From Palaemon carinicauda (taxonomy: Eukaryota; Arthropoda; Malacostraca; Decapoda; Palaemonidae): a DNA stretch of 64,000 nt. The number at the start of each line of letters is the position of its first letter. Position 1 is the first letter of the stretch. The stretch is taken from NCBI RefSeq assembly GCF_036898095.1, contig NC_090750.1, positions 86,214,893-86,278,892 of the forward strand. The letters run 5' to 3'. The notes beneath the pieces were generated by a model. That model saw only the letters and a list, made by a program, of their open reading frames with translations, had not been told where the DNA came from and made no database searches. This document shows, in pieces, positions 1 to 9,847 of this stretch. The translations under genes were made by a program, and so were the position numbers.

Positions 1-905
1 ATAACGTAGGGTCAGCCTTAGAAGACCTAGAAGTGACAAATCCTATTATCCAGAAAGAGAAAGAAAAATTAATATAACAATAAGAGTACATGTACCATTT
101 CTGGCCGAAGAAAACAGTGAGTATTTAGCAGAATGACAGGTGGGCGATGCTTCGCCACTATCTGTCAGTAGTTATAACCACCTCGTTATACTTTAAATGG
201 GTGTTCCAGCTTTCCAAAAGTCATACAGTACTTCTATTAAAGGATACTGATTTGCATTCATGTAGGAAGAAATAGCAATCCACCAAGACTAAAAAAAAAT
301 TGTATAATTATTTTTGTTTCAGTGATACAAGCCAGATATAGTGTGAACCATATCTGATGGTATACAAAATCTAAGGACACAAGTTTCCCCCATTTCAACA
401 AAGAATATCAATAAAATGATCTAATAGCATATTTACTATTAAGCATTAAATTTTTCTACATTTAAGTAAGTATGGAAAAGTTCTTGACTACAGTATTCAT
501 GGATGACATTACTCCTCTTTATGAGGATTAGTATTTTGTATTTACAGGCCTTATATAAAACATTAATTTCTAAAAATTACCAATCTTTAAAGTATTATAT
601 ATTTTTCCTAGCTATACAAACTTCAGATCTTTAAAATAGGGGAACGGCCATTGAAATTGTTAATGAGGTAGTTAACAACAGGTTGTGAGTGCGACCAAGT
701 AGCTCAGACCACTCTCCTGTCAAAGACTTTTCACTTTTGACATTAGACTCAGGACTGAGTGGAGTGGTTAAGGTGGGAACTTTAACTTTAAAGATCTCAG
801 AATTTTATAGCTTGGAAAAAAAACAGAATTTTAATAATAAAATTCATTATTTTCATACTCACCTGATGTTCACAATACCTCTTCTTCAGAAGTTTGGTTT
901 AATTA
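1..905. other. Left flank, non-coding, three repeat fragments
   Basis: No host exon was recognised here. Positions about 130-290 belong to a repeat seen again at about 9285-9450; both contain CTATTAAAGGAT followed by TGATTTG and a GTAGGAA motif. Positions about 575-840 look like a small foldback element, with a left arm (TTTTTCC, AGCTATA, AGATCTTTAAA) complementary to a right arm near 790-825. Positions 821-900 match 30743-30822. If the FBXO21-like gene continues leftward, this is intronic sequence. Confidence 0.5.
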
Positions 906-940
906 TGTTATTTTTATTAATAAAATAAATTTTTGAATAT

Positions 941-1099
941 ACTTACCCGATAATCATGTAGCTGTCAACTCCGTTGCCCGACAGAATTCTATGGAGGGAT
1001 ACGCCAGCTATCACAATACTAGAAGGGGGTGTACTTACCAGCGCCACCTGTGGCCAGGTACTCAAGTACTTCTTGTTGACACCTCCTCAATTATTCCTC
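941..1099. repeat. Copy A inverted terminal repeat (element 3' side)
   Basis: This 159-bp segment is the reverse complement of 7510-7668, with no mismatch in my reading. It starts ACTTACCCGATAATC and ends ATTATTCCTC. The outer 35 bp (906-940) are not shared with the other end. Such unequal ends are usual in DIRS elements, where the ICR stores both end sequences. Confidence 0.9.
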
Positions 1100-1143
1100 G
1101 GTCCACTGGTTCTCTCTGGGGAGGAAGGGAGGGTCGATTAAAT

Positions 1144-1234
1144 CATGATTATCGGGTAAGTATATTCAAAAATTTATTTTATTAATAAAAATAACATTTT
1201 TCAATATTAAACTTACCCGATAATCATGTAGCTG
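1144..1234. repeat. Copy A internal complementary region (ICR)
   Basis: This region reads as the two element ends fused. The first part (ATGATTATCGGGTAAGTATA onward) is complementary to the outer end at 906-957. The second part (TTTTTCAATATTAAACTTAC onward) is complementary to the other outer end at about 7652-7683. In DIRS1-type elements the ICR is the template used to complete the ends when a circle forms. Confidence 0.85.
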
Positions 1235-1637
1235 ATTCACACCCAGGGAGGTGGGTGAAAACCAGTGTACAAGATTAAAGGATAGCTAAGTATCCCATAT
1301 TTCATATAACAGTTATCTCAAATAACAATGAAATAATAAGTACCTGGTAAGGAAGTCGAATAGAACCGTTACTCTGCCTCTTTATTTAAAGTTCGTCTTC
1401 CTTACTGAGCGCAGCGTTCCTCTTGGAGGCTGAATCAACCCAAAGGTGCCAAAGTACACGGGGTTGCAACCCCTACTAAAGGACCTCTACCAAACCTTTA
1501 ACCCAGGCGCTTCTCAAGAATGAATAGACCACCCGCCAAATCCAAGGATGCGGAAGGCTTCTTAGCCTACCGTAACAACCATAAAAACAACAATAAAAGT
1601 ATTCAAGAGAAAGGTTAAAAAAAAAAAGGTTATGGGA

Positions 1638-3110
1638 TTAAGGGAATGTAGTGGCTGAGCCCTCACCTACTACTGCACTCGCTGCTACGAATGGTCCCAG
1701 GGTGTAGCAGTTCTCGTAAAGAGACTGGACATCTTTCAGATAAAATGATGCAAACACTGACTTGCTCCTCCAATAGGTTGCATCCATTATGCTCTGCAGA
1801 GAACGGTTTTTATTAAAGGCCATCGAAGTAGCTACGGCTCTTACTTCGTGGGTCCTTACCTTCAGCAATGCAAGGTCTTCCTCCTTTAAGTGAGAATGTG
1901 CTTCTCTGATCAGAAGCCTTATATAATACGAAAGCCCATTCTTGGACATGGGTCTCGAGGGTTTCTTGATGGCACACCCTAAGGCTTCTGACTGTCCTCG
2001 AATAGGTTTAGACCTCTTAAGATAATATTTGAGAGCTCTGACAGGGCAAAGAACTCTCTCTAGTTCGTTACCTACCATGTTGGAGAGGCTAGGTATTTCG
2101 AACGATCTAGGCCAAGGACGTGAAGGAAGCTCGTTCTTTGCTAGGAATCCAAGCTGAAAAGAACATGTTGCAGATTCGGTTGTGAAACCAATGTTCTTGC
2201 TGAAGGCATGAACCTCACTGACTCTCTTAGCTGTTGCAAGGCAAACGAGAAAAAGAGTCTTGAGGGTAAGGTCCTTGAAGGAAGCTGACTGGAGAGGTTC
2301 GAACCTAGATGTCATAAGGAACCTTAAGACTACGTCTAGATTCCAGCCTGGAGTGGAAAGACGACGTTCTTTAGACGTCTCAAAAGACTTGAGAATGTCT
2401 TGAAGGTCCTTGTTGGAAGACAGGTCCAAACCTCTGTGGCGGAGAACTGAAGCCAACATACTCCTATATCCTTTAATCGTAGGTGCTGAAAGGGATCTCT
2501 CATTCCTAAGATGTAGAAGGAAGTCAGCTATTTGGATCACAGAGGTATTGGTAGAGGATATTGAATTGGCTCTACACCAGCTTCGGAAGACCTCCCACTT
2601 AGACTGGTAGACTCTACGAGTGGAAACCCTTCTAGCTCTGGCAATCGCACTGGCTGCCTCCTTCGAAAAGCCTCTAGCTCTAGCAAATCTTTCGACAGTC
2701 TGAAGGCAGTCAGCCGAAGAGCGTGGAGGTTTGGGTGCAACCTGTCTACGTGAGGTTGACGTAGAAGGTCCACTCTTAGAGGTAGAGTCCTGGGGAAGTC
2801 GACTAGCCATTGAAGTACCTCTGTGAACCATTCTCTTGCAGGCCAAAGGGGAGCAACCAGCGTCAGCCGTGTCCCTTCGTGCGAGACGAATTTCTGCAGA
2901 ACTTTGTTTATTATCTTGAACGGAGGGAATGCGTACAGGTCGAGATGGGACCAGTTCAGTAGAAAAGCATCCACATGAACTGCTGCAGGGTCTGGAACAG
3001 GGGAACAATACAGCGGAAGTCTCTTGGTTATGGAGGTGGCAAACAGATCTATGGTAGGTTGACCCCACAAGGTCCAAAGTCTGTTGCACACACTCTTGTG
3101 GGGGGTCCAT
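1638..3110 (-). CDS. Copy A ORF3: tyrosine recombinase (intact)
   Basis: This 490-residue ORF starts at an ATG (MDPPQECVQQ). The recombinase domain occupies roughly residues 130-460. An N-terminal core-binding part (ARARRVSTRRVYQSKWEVF) is followed by a catalytic part with the tyrosine-recombinase set: Arg in TAKRVSEVHAF, His and Arg in THEVRAVATS, Trp in ATYWRSK, and the nucleophilic Tyr in ASFYLKDV. This enzyme would integrate the circular DNA copy. The ORF overlaps ORF2 by 574 nt in another frame. Unlike copy B it keeps a 29-residue tail after the catalytic Tyr. Residues before about 120 overlap the ORF2 methyltransferase-like region and may not be functional. Confidence 0.9.
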   Translation of the reverse strand: MDPPQECVQQTLDLVGSTYHRSVCHLHNQETSAVLFPCSRPCSSSCGCFSTELVPSRPVRIPSVQDNKQSSAEIRLARRDTADAGCSPLACKRMVHRGTSMASRLPQDSTSKSGPSTSTSRRQVAPKPPRSSADCLQTVERFARARGFSKEAASAIARARRVSTRRVYQSKWEVFRSWCRANSISSTNTSVIQIADFLLHLRNERSLSAPTIKGYRSMLASVLRHRGLDLSSNKDLQDILKSFETSKERRLSTPGWNLDVVLRFLMTSRFEPLQSASFKDLTLKTLFLVCLATAKRVSEVHAFSKNIGFTTESATCSFQLGFLAKNELPSRPWPRSFEIPSLSNMVGNELERVLCPVRALKYYLKRSKPIRGQSEALGCAIKKPSRPMSKNGLSYYIRLLIREAHSHLKEEDLALLKVRTHEVRAVATSMAFNKNRSLQSIMDATYWRSKSVFASFYLKDVQSLYENCYTLGPFVAASAVVGEGSATTFP

Positions 3111-4762
3111 TCCGTGGGAATGACCTGATTCCTTCTGCTTAGGCGATCTGCTGAAACGTTCATATCACCCTGGATGAACCTCGTGACCAGAGTGAGGTTT
3201 AGACCTCTTGACCAAATGAGGAGGTCCCTTGCGATCTCGTAAAGGCTCCTCGAATGGGTCCCTCCTTGCTTGGAGATGTAAGCCAAGGCTGTGGTGTTGT
3301 CTGAGTTCACCTCCACCACTTTGCCTAGCAGGAGGGACTTGAAGTTCAACAGGGCTAGATGAACTGCTAGCAGCTCCTTGCAGTTGATGTGGAGTAATCC
3401 TTGTTCCTCGTTCCACATTCCCGAGCATTCCCGTCCGTCCAAGGTTGCACCCCAGCCCGAGTCCGATGCATCTGAGAAGAGATGAAGATTGGGGGTCTGA
3501 ATGGCCAATGAAAGACCCTCCTTGAGAAGGAGGTTGTGCTTCCACCACAGGAGAGTGGTCTTCATCTCTTGGTTGATAGGGATAGAGACTGCTTCTAGAG
3601 TCGAACCCTTGTCCCAATGAGCTGCAAGATGGAATTGAAGAGGGCGGAGGTGGAGTCTTCCTAGCTCGACAAACAGGGCCAGTGATGAGAGGGTCCCTGT
3701 GAGACTCATCCACTGTCTCACTGAGCAACTGCTCCTCTTCAGCATGCTCATGATGCACTCTAGGGCTTGGCTTATCCTGGGGGCCGATGGAAAAGCCCGA
3801 AAATCCTGACTCCGAATCTCCATTCCCAGGTACACAATGGATTGGGAGGGAATGAGTTGAGACTTCTCTATATTGACTAATAGACCTAGGTCTCTGATTA
3901 AGTCTAAAGTCTAATTGAGGTTCTCCAGACAACGACGACTCGTGGAGGCTCTCAACAGCCAGTCGTCTAGGTAGAGGGAGGCTCTGATGTTCGACAAGTG
4001 TAGGAATTTTGCTACATTCCTCATCAGATGAGTAAAGACCATAGGAGCTGTGCTTAGGCCAAAACACAGGGCTTGGAATTGATAGACAACCTTTCCGAAA
4101 ACGAATCTCAGGAAAGGTTGGGAGTCTGGATGAATAGGAACGTGAAAGTATGCATCTTTCAAGTCCAACGAGACCATCCAGTCCTCCTGTCTGACCGCTG
4201 CTAAGACCGACTTGGTCGTCTCCATCGTGAACGTCTGCTTGGTGACATACTCGTTGAGAGCGCTGACGTCCAGCACCGGTCTCCAACCTCCTGTCTTCTT
4301 GGCCACAAGAAAGAGACGGTTGTAGAAGCCCGGGGATTGATGGTCCCGGACTATAACCACTGCCTTCTTCTGCACAAGAAGCGACACCTCCTGTTGCAAT
4401 GCTAGCCTCTTGTCCTCTTCTTTGTAGTTGGGAGAGAGGTTGATGGGCGATGTGGTCAGAGGTGGTTTGAGGCAGAATGGAATCCTGTAACCGTTCCTCA
4501 GCCAACTGACAGACTGTGCGTCTGCACCTCTCTTCTCCCAGGCTCGCCAGAAGATCTTGAGTCTGGCTCCTACTGTTGTCTGGAGAAACGGAGAGTCAGT
4601 TTTTTCCTTTAGATGTCCTGGATCCTTTCCTAGACTTGCTCCTGTGAGAGTCTGGACGGGAGCTTCCTCGGCTGGTGGCTCTACCACGAAAGGGCGGTAT
4701 GAACCTCGTAGCAGGGGTATCAGCCACTGGGGAGCGATAAGTCTTGGGGACTGAGGTGGCAA
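2537..4762 (-). pseudogene. Copy A ORF2: RT/RNase H/MT-like, one nonsense codon
   Basis: This 742-codon frame is interrupted once, by TAG at 3911-3913, where copy B has TGG (Trp). Before the stop it encodes reverse transcriptase with SLDLKDAYF and YLDDWLL. After it come the rest of RT, RNase H (LFSDASDSGWGATL, KELLAVHLAL, NSDNTTALAY, SADRL) and the DIRS methyltransferase-like region (TIDLFATS, FPPFKI, PLWPAREWF). It overlaps the end of ORF1 by 167 nt in the +1 frame. I see no ATG in this frame before the RT core, so expression may need a frameshift from ORF1. The nonsense codon cuts the product just after the RT active site, so copy A alone probably makes no complete enzyme. Confidence 0.88.
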
Positions 4763-7298
4763 CCTTAGACTTACGAGCCGATGAGGCTACAAGATCGTGC
4801 GTATCCTTTTGTATCAGGGCAGCAGACAAGTCCTTAACTAGCTCTTCGGGAAAGAGGAACTTCGAGAGCGGAGCAAAAAGGAGTTGTGACCGTTGGCAAG
4901 GTGTAATGCTGGCGGAAAGGAAGGTACACAGTTGTTCCCTTTTCTTCAACACCCCTGATACAAACATCGACGCTAGCTCGCCCGATCCATCTCTGATGGC
5001 CTTATCCATGCAGGACATTAATAGCATGGCAGAATCTTTGTCCGCAGGAGAGGTTTTCTTGCTGAGGGCCCCCAGGCACCAGTCGAGAAAGTTGAACATT
5101 TCAAATGCTCTGAACATCCCTTTCAGTAAGTGATCCAGGTCTGAGAAGGTCCAACAAACCTTCGAGCGCCTCATAGCAGTTCTCCGAGGCGAGTCTACCA
5201 GACTTGAGAAGTCAGCCTGGGCAGAGGCAGGTACTCCCAAGCCTGGTGCTTCCCCTGTGGCATACCAAACGCTCGCTTTCGAAGTGAGCTTCGTTGGAGG
5301 GAACATGAAGGAAGTCTTGCCAAGGTGTTGTTTAGACTGCAGCCACTCCCCTAAGATCCTTAAAGCCCTCTTAGAGGATCTAGCTAGGACAAGCTTAGTA
5401 TAGGTGGACTTAGCTTGTTGTACGCCCAGCGAAAACTCAGATGGCGGAGAGCGGGGAATAGCAGAGACAAAGTGGTCTGGGTAAATCTCCCTGAGTAGAG
5501 CCAAGACCTTACGAAAATCAATAGACTGTGGAGAAAGCTTGGATTCGTCCACGTCAGATGAGGGATCAAGGTGTGCCTCCTCATCATCCGACACCTCATC
5601 ACCAGAGTGTAGCGAAGAGATCGGACAAGAATGCTGAACCGCAGAGTCAGAACGGGTAGGAACAATAACAGTGGTTTCCTCTTCCAGTAACTGTTGAGGG
5701 AAAACCTGAGGCTCAGACTGCAAAGGCTGAACAAAAGCAGAAGCAGAAGGAAGGCGCATGGGTGGAGGAGGTTGACTCCTAGCAAGAGAGGTTGAACCCA
5801 AGGAATGCGCTTGCTGAGCGGAGGACGGAGGCGGAGTAGCACGTTCCTGTTCCTGTGATATGAGCGGAGCATGATGAGGTTGAGGCTGCGCAGAACAAGG
5901 TAAAGTTCTCGCAAGCTGAGGCTCCTGAGGCGCAAGTCCAGGGTGTAGAGGAGCTTGCCTTGAGGAGGGTTGAGCTCGCTGCAGCGATGGCTGAGCAGAC
6001 TGACTCATGGACGGGAGAGGTTGTTGTACCTCAACCGAGAGTTGCACCACTGGTGGAGCAGCAAGGGGAGGCGGAGGAAGAGTGGAATAATCCTCCTGAT
6101 CCCAAAGTAAAGGTTGCCTTAAAGAAGGCTGAGGCTGAACACCACTGGGAACAGCGAACTCAGAAAGTGGCTCAACATCGTACGCCTGGCAGATGGTGCT
6201 GCGACCAGGCGGAGCGAGCGCAGGCGGGGCGAGCGCAGGCGGAGCGAGAACAGGCGGAGGGAGTGTAGGCGGAGGCGGAGGTGCAACACTCTCAGCCCGA
6301 CACTCACGCATCAAGTCCGAAAGCTGTGCTTGCATGGACTGAAGCAGAGTCCACTTGGGATCGGCAGAAACGAAAGTAGACTGAGGTAAAGCCTTAACAG
6401 TCGAGCTCTGTTGTGGCAGAACCTTACTCCTCTTGGGCGGAGTACAGTCGACAGATGACTGAGGCGAGTCAGAGCTGAGCCAATGACTGCAACCTGGCTG
6501 AGCACTCGCGGACTGGACTCTACGTTTAAGCGGTCTCGAGACCTGAGACCAACGTTTCTTCCCTGACAGTTGATCAGCGGACGAGATAAAGACGGGCTCA
6601 ATCGTCTGCAGGTGGGAGTGACGGTCTTTGGAAGACACGCCCGCAACCACCGAGGATAGTTCTGTGCGCCTAACAAGGCCTGCCGAACCCTTATGCCCTT
6701 CGACATTGCTTCTCCCCTGGGCTTGGGAGCTTGCAAGAGGTCCCGGACTGGGAGGACGACTGGCTCGCACAGAAAAATCCTCACGCACCACACTGGCACT
6801 AACACTAGCACTTGGCACTGCACTGACACTAGCACTCGTCACAGCACTGGCACTAACTCCACCCACTGCACTCTTGACCTTCAGTTCTTTAACCTCGGCC
6901 ATCAGAGACTTATGGTCACTTACCACTGACTCTACTTTATCGCCTAAAGCCTGAATAGCACGCAAAACAACTGACATATCAGGCGGAGGGCACACAGTAG
7001 GTTCGGGGGTAGCCACTACAGGGGTAGGAAAAGGTAGGGGATCATGAGGTGAGGAAAACAGTGAAGAGTGAGAAGAACTCCTCCTAACTCTACCTCTCTC
7101 TAACTTAGTTGAATATTTCAAAAGACGGACAAATTCCAATTCCGAAAGTCCGGCGCATTCCTCACATCGATTTTCTAACTGACAGGGCCTGTCCCTACAG
7201 TCAGAACAAGCGGTGTGAGGATCTACCGAGGCCTTCGGAATACGCCTATTGCAAGACCTACATCGTCTATGGGAGGGGGCTTGCGAAATGTCAGACAT
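4596..7298 (-). CDS. Copy A ORF1: cysteine-rich Gag-like protein
   Basis: This 900-residue intact ORF starts at an ATG (MSDISQAPSH). The N-terminus has a cysteine cluster (CRSC, then HTACSDC, CQLENRCEEC) that could bind zinc. The middle is low-complexity and rich in Pro, Gln and Ser, including short Ala-Pro-Pro repeats. A conserved block follows (FRKVLALLREIYPDHFVSA; RSSKRALRILGEWLQSK; FNFLDWCLGALSKKTSP), and the C-terminus is basic with Arg, Gly and Ser. In DIRS elements the first ORF is considered Gag-like, so a role in RNP assembly is inferred. The middle is longer than in copy B, which encodes 807 residues from its first ATG. Confidence 0.85.
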   Translation of the reverse strand: MSDISQAPSHRRCRSCNRRIPKASVDPHTACSDCRDRPCQLENRCEECAGLSELEFVRLLKYSTKLERGRVRRSSSHSSLFSSPHDPLPFPTPVVATPEPTVCPPPDMSVVLRAIQALGDKVESVVSDHKSLMAEVKELKVKSAVGGVSASAVTSASVSAVPSASVSASVVREDFSVRASRPPSPGPLASSQAQGRSNVEGHKGSAGLVRRTELSSVVAGVSSKDRHSHLQTIEPVFISSADQLSGKKRWSQVSRPLKRRVQSASAQPGCSHWLSSDSPQSSVDCTPPKRSKVLPQQSSTVKALPQSTFVSADPKWTLLQSMQAQLSDLMRECRAESVAPPPPPTLPPPVLAPPALAPPALAPPGRSTICQAYDVEPLSEFAVPSGVQPQPSLRQPLLWDQEDYSTLPPPPLAAPPVVQLSVEVQQPLPSMSQSAQPSLQRAQPSSRQAPLHPGLAPQEPQLARTLPCSAQPQPHHAPLISQEQERATPPPSSAQQAHSLGSTSLARSQPPPPMRLPSASAFVQPLQSEPQVFPQQLLEEETTVIVPTRSDSAVQHSCPISSLHSGDEVSDDEEAHLDPSSDVDESKLSPQSIDFRKVLALLREIYPDHFVSAIPRSPPSEFSLGVQQAKSTYTKLVLARSSKRALRILGEWLQSKQHLGKTSFMFPPTKLTSKASVWYATGEAPGLGVPASAQADFSSLVDSPRRTAMRRSKVCWTFSDLDHLLKGMFRAFEMFNFLDWCLGALSKKTSPADKDSAMLLMSCMDKAIRDGSGELASMFVSGVLKKREQLCTFLSASITPCQRSQLLFAPLSKFLFPEELVKDLSAALIQKDTHDLVASSARKSKVATSVPKTYRSPVADTPATRFIPPFRGRATSRGSSRPDSHRSKSRKGSRTSKGKN

Positions 7299-7509
7299 CT
7301 TGAATCCAAAGAGTTAGCCAAAGGGGGTTCCAAAAACAAGCAAAAAATCGTTAACCGTTAATCAGGACTATATAAAAGCTATCTAGCTAATATAAGAAGG
7401 TTTCCAGTAAAGCGACAGCCGTTAATCTGAGAGAATACTTCACCAAATATCCGTGAATAAACTCGAAGACCATAAGCGTATCCCAGAACGTCTTGCCGGA
7501 AGCACGACA
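7299..7509 (-). other. Copy A 5' leader between terminal repeat and ORF1
   Basis: This 211-bp non-coding leader precedes the ORF1 ATG. It is the counterpart of 20293-20497 in copy B and shares a GTCGTGC-type block next to the terminal repeat. No core promoter motif could be assigned. Confidence 0.6.
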
Positions 7510-7668
7510 GAGGAATAATTGAGGAGGTGTCAACAAGAAGTACTTGAGTACCTGGCCACAGGTGGCGCTGGTAAGTACACCCCCTTCTAGTATTGTGATA
7601 GCTGGCGTATCCCTCCATAGAATTCTGTCGGGCAACGGAGTTGACAGCTACATGATTATCGGGTAAGT
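7510..7668. repeat. Copy A inverted terminal repeat (element 5' side)
   Basis: This is the exact reverse complement of 941-1099 by eye and marks the 5' side of the minus-strand element. The outermost bases continue as TTTAATATTGAAAAAA to about 7683. Confidence 0.9.
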
Positions 7669-7829
7669 TTAATATTGAAAAAACACTTACTGTATTTGTA
7701 AAATCTTCACATTTTAAAAACACTACCATTTTCTTTCTTCTCAAATACCTGACCTTAATAAGAGAATGGAACCTTCTAGCAGTAAGTGGTAAGAAACCCA
7801 TAACTCCCACTCCAGATACTCTTTGTCCC

Positions 7830-8980
7830 TTCATGACCCTGGCCCCAGCAACTACTGGGTCATGGTCAAGGACAAGAGCACAGCCAAGAATAGGGCCACG
7901 CATCTCAGGCCAGCCCAGGTCAATGGCCAAGTACTTAGTCCTGAGGCTGCAGTACTGGGTTCTGGTCCTGACCCCCATAGGGCTGGGTACAACCGTGAGC
8001 CATACACCTTCCATGAGAGTCAGTGTAGTCAAGAGCCATATTCTTGCGACTATGACTGCCCTTCCTGGATTTCTTGTTCTTCTTGGAAGAAGCATCAAAA
8101 TTATATTCAAAAGAGGAAGAGGAGGATGAGAAAACTGGCTTTACCCCATATCAACTTTCCCCTCAGGTTCTGCAACCAGAGAATTTGTCAGAGTGACCAT
8201 CAAAGACAATGCTCCCAAAGGGGATACTCAAACAGGAACCACATAACAGGAATTACTCGCAGGGGAAGTAGTAGGCACTCTCACAGGCCCCCTTTACACC
8301 GATGCAGTGGCTGGGTCACTGGTACAGGGATTGTGGGAACCACTGGCCCTGGGATCATAGGCACAGGCATGAATGACATTAAAGCTAAACACAGGGGGGA
8401 ATGACATTGAAGTTGATTACAGAGAATGGGCAGCATGGAAACATGCAGATTTACCAGTCTTGGTGCCTTCTTTATGACACTGCACTTCCACAGAGGCAGA
8501 AGCCTTCTTAGCTGATTTCTTGACTTTAGGCACACTGCAGGGATCACCACTAGGGTCACTGTTACTGGAGACACTGTAACAGGTAAGAGGGGGGAAATCA
8601 GTCTAAGACTAACATAACTCCTGTCAATCAGTCTATCTGGATGACTTCAATAATATCTTCTACTTCTCAGGAGTAGCAGTGTCTGAAGAAGCTAACGTAG
8701 ACAAAGCACAGGAGGAGGAAAAACTAGAAGAGGAGGAGCACACAACTTGTTGCCAGCCTTCTAGAGACTCGAGGTGATGAAAACCAACGATGACGATCCC
8801 CCGGAGGAAGAAACCATGGCGACTTTTCAAAAGCCGCAGCAACAATACAGCAGGTGCCACACTCATCAGTACCTCCATAACTGAAACAGGAGGCGGAAAG
8901 ATACCACAGGCATAAAAAAAATATTCCTCCCACTGACGAAGTACCAATAATGCCCAAGGAAGACCACGTGCTATACATTC
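7830..8980 (-). pseudogene. Decayed coding-like sequence, unidentified
   Basis: Minus-strand frames here give short stretches that read like protein, separated by stops and frame changes. Examples are SSSSSFEYNFDASSKKNKKS and MALDYTDSHGRCMAHGCTQP near 8140-7930, and DPSGDPCSVPKVKKSAKKAS near 8550-8490. The Ser/Lys-rich composition and Cys/His spacing would fit a retroelement Gag-like protein, but no family was recognised. It does not resemble the next expected part of FBXO21. It could be a retroelement relic or chance. Confidence 0.3.
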
Positions 8981-9059
8981 AGGTTGTCATCAAAGTCGTT
9001 CAACCAACTGTTCGCACTTGTCCCCTATTACTGCGAGCAGTCATGCCAAACCCTCATGT

Positions 9060-9598
9060 AAAAGGTTTGCAAGTTTGCATATAAACCTGTCATATATTTG
9101 CAGGAGGTTTTCCAGGAAGCAACTGCGTATCATTGTATTTTTCATTTAATTTATCCATGTTTACCCAGACACAACAGCCTGTCTGCATGTATCCATTTAT
9201 CTTGAAAAAAAAAAAAAATTTAAAAAGTCAGAATTTAGGAAACAGCAAGAGTACTGTACTTTGATTTACGAAGTATTAGTTAGACACTCATAAGCGAGTG
9301 TCTAGCTAACTGAGAGGTGAGCAGGCTTTTCCTACCACCTGGTGGTAGTTCTAACTTCATAGCTCATTAAATTCTTAACAGCTGTTCCAGCTTCGCTGAA
9401 GTGTCACACTCCTATTAAAGGATGATGATTTGTATTTGTGTAGGAACAAATTCATAATAATTTCATTTCCACAGAAAACTAAATTCTTCATTTTGAACAT
9501 AGTTCAGTCACTACCATGACAGAAAAAATATGGCTTACGTAACAATCACCTACAGAATCTTAAAATAATACTGTACTGTATTTCAGAGTTATACTTAC
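9060..9598. repeat. Intronic sequence with a second copy of the 130-290 repeat
   Basis: Positions about 9285-9450 share CTATTAAAGGAT, TGATTTG and GTAGGAA blocks with 130-290, plus a GTTCCAGCTT block. A short perfect hairpin with 8-bp arms (AGACACTC and GAGTGTCT) lies at 9282-9303. The rest is AT-rich with no coding signal. Confidence 0.5.
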
Positions 9599-9847
9599 TT
9601 TGGACCCTTTTCTATAATCTTTCTCAGTGCTGAATTTACATATAGCAGAGCATATCTAGAGGAAGAAACTAAACTGTCTATATTTGAAAAGACCCATGTT
9701 GTTAAGTGAAGATCATGGTACAAATGATGGCTTAGTCTTGACACAAACTCCTGGACTTTCCTTTCCAGGGTGAGTATTTGAAGGACTTCTTCTTGATAGT
9801 TGACAGCGCTTCCATCATAAGGTATCTGGTCCCATAATTTGGGCCAA
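9599..9847 (-). CDS. FBXO21: F-box protein (FBXO21-like), coding exon 2
   Basis: Transcribed leftward, this 249-nt exon is bounded by an acceptor (TTTTTCAG before TTGGCCC) and a donor (GTAAGT, complement of 9593-9598). Joining it to exon 1 restores a codon and gives KDSWPKLWDQI. The product continues through EEVLQILTLERKVQEFVSRL and WVFSNIDSLV. This order (WP motif, charged helix, F-S-x-I-x-x-L block) matches the region after the F-box in FBXO21, the substrate-binding subunit of an SCF ubiquitin ligase. The exon ends in phase 2 after GPK. The remaining conserved C-terminal parts of FBXO21 were not found and should lie left of position 1. Confidence 0.8.

Larger units (their letters stand above)
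906..7683 (-). mobile_element. DIRS-type retrotransposon, copy A (nearly intact)
   Basis: This is a full-length DIRS-type element of about 6.8 kb on the minus strand. It carries three overlapping ORFs (cysteine-rich ORF1, RT/RNase H/methyltransferase-like ORF2, tyrosine recombinase ORF3), 159-bp inverted terminal repeats and an internal complementary region (ICR). DIRS elements are known to replicate through a circular intermediate and integrate with a tyrosine recombinase, leaving no target-site duplication; I see none here. ORF1 and ORF3 are open, and ORF2 has one in-frame TAG. It lies about 1.9 kb beyond FBXO21 exon 2 in the same orientation, so it is probably intronic. The edges are accurate to a few bases, because the flanks share A/T runs with the ends. 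Confidence 0.9.

Noticed and set aside
1..60. A possible FBXO21 exon 3 on the minus strand near the left edge
   Set aside because: There is a pyrimidine-rich stretch and candidate AG acceptors, but the resulting peptide does not resemble the conserved region expected next.
3165..4505. A 446-codon minus-strand open frame overlapping copy A ORF2
   Set aside because: It is the alternative-frame shadow of the RT/RNase H region. ORF2 itself carries the catalytic motifs.
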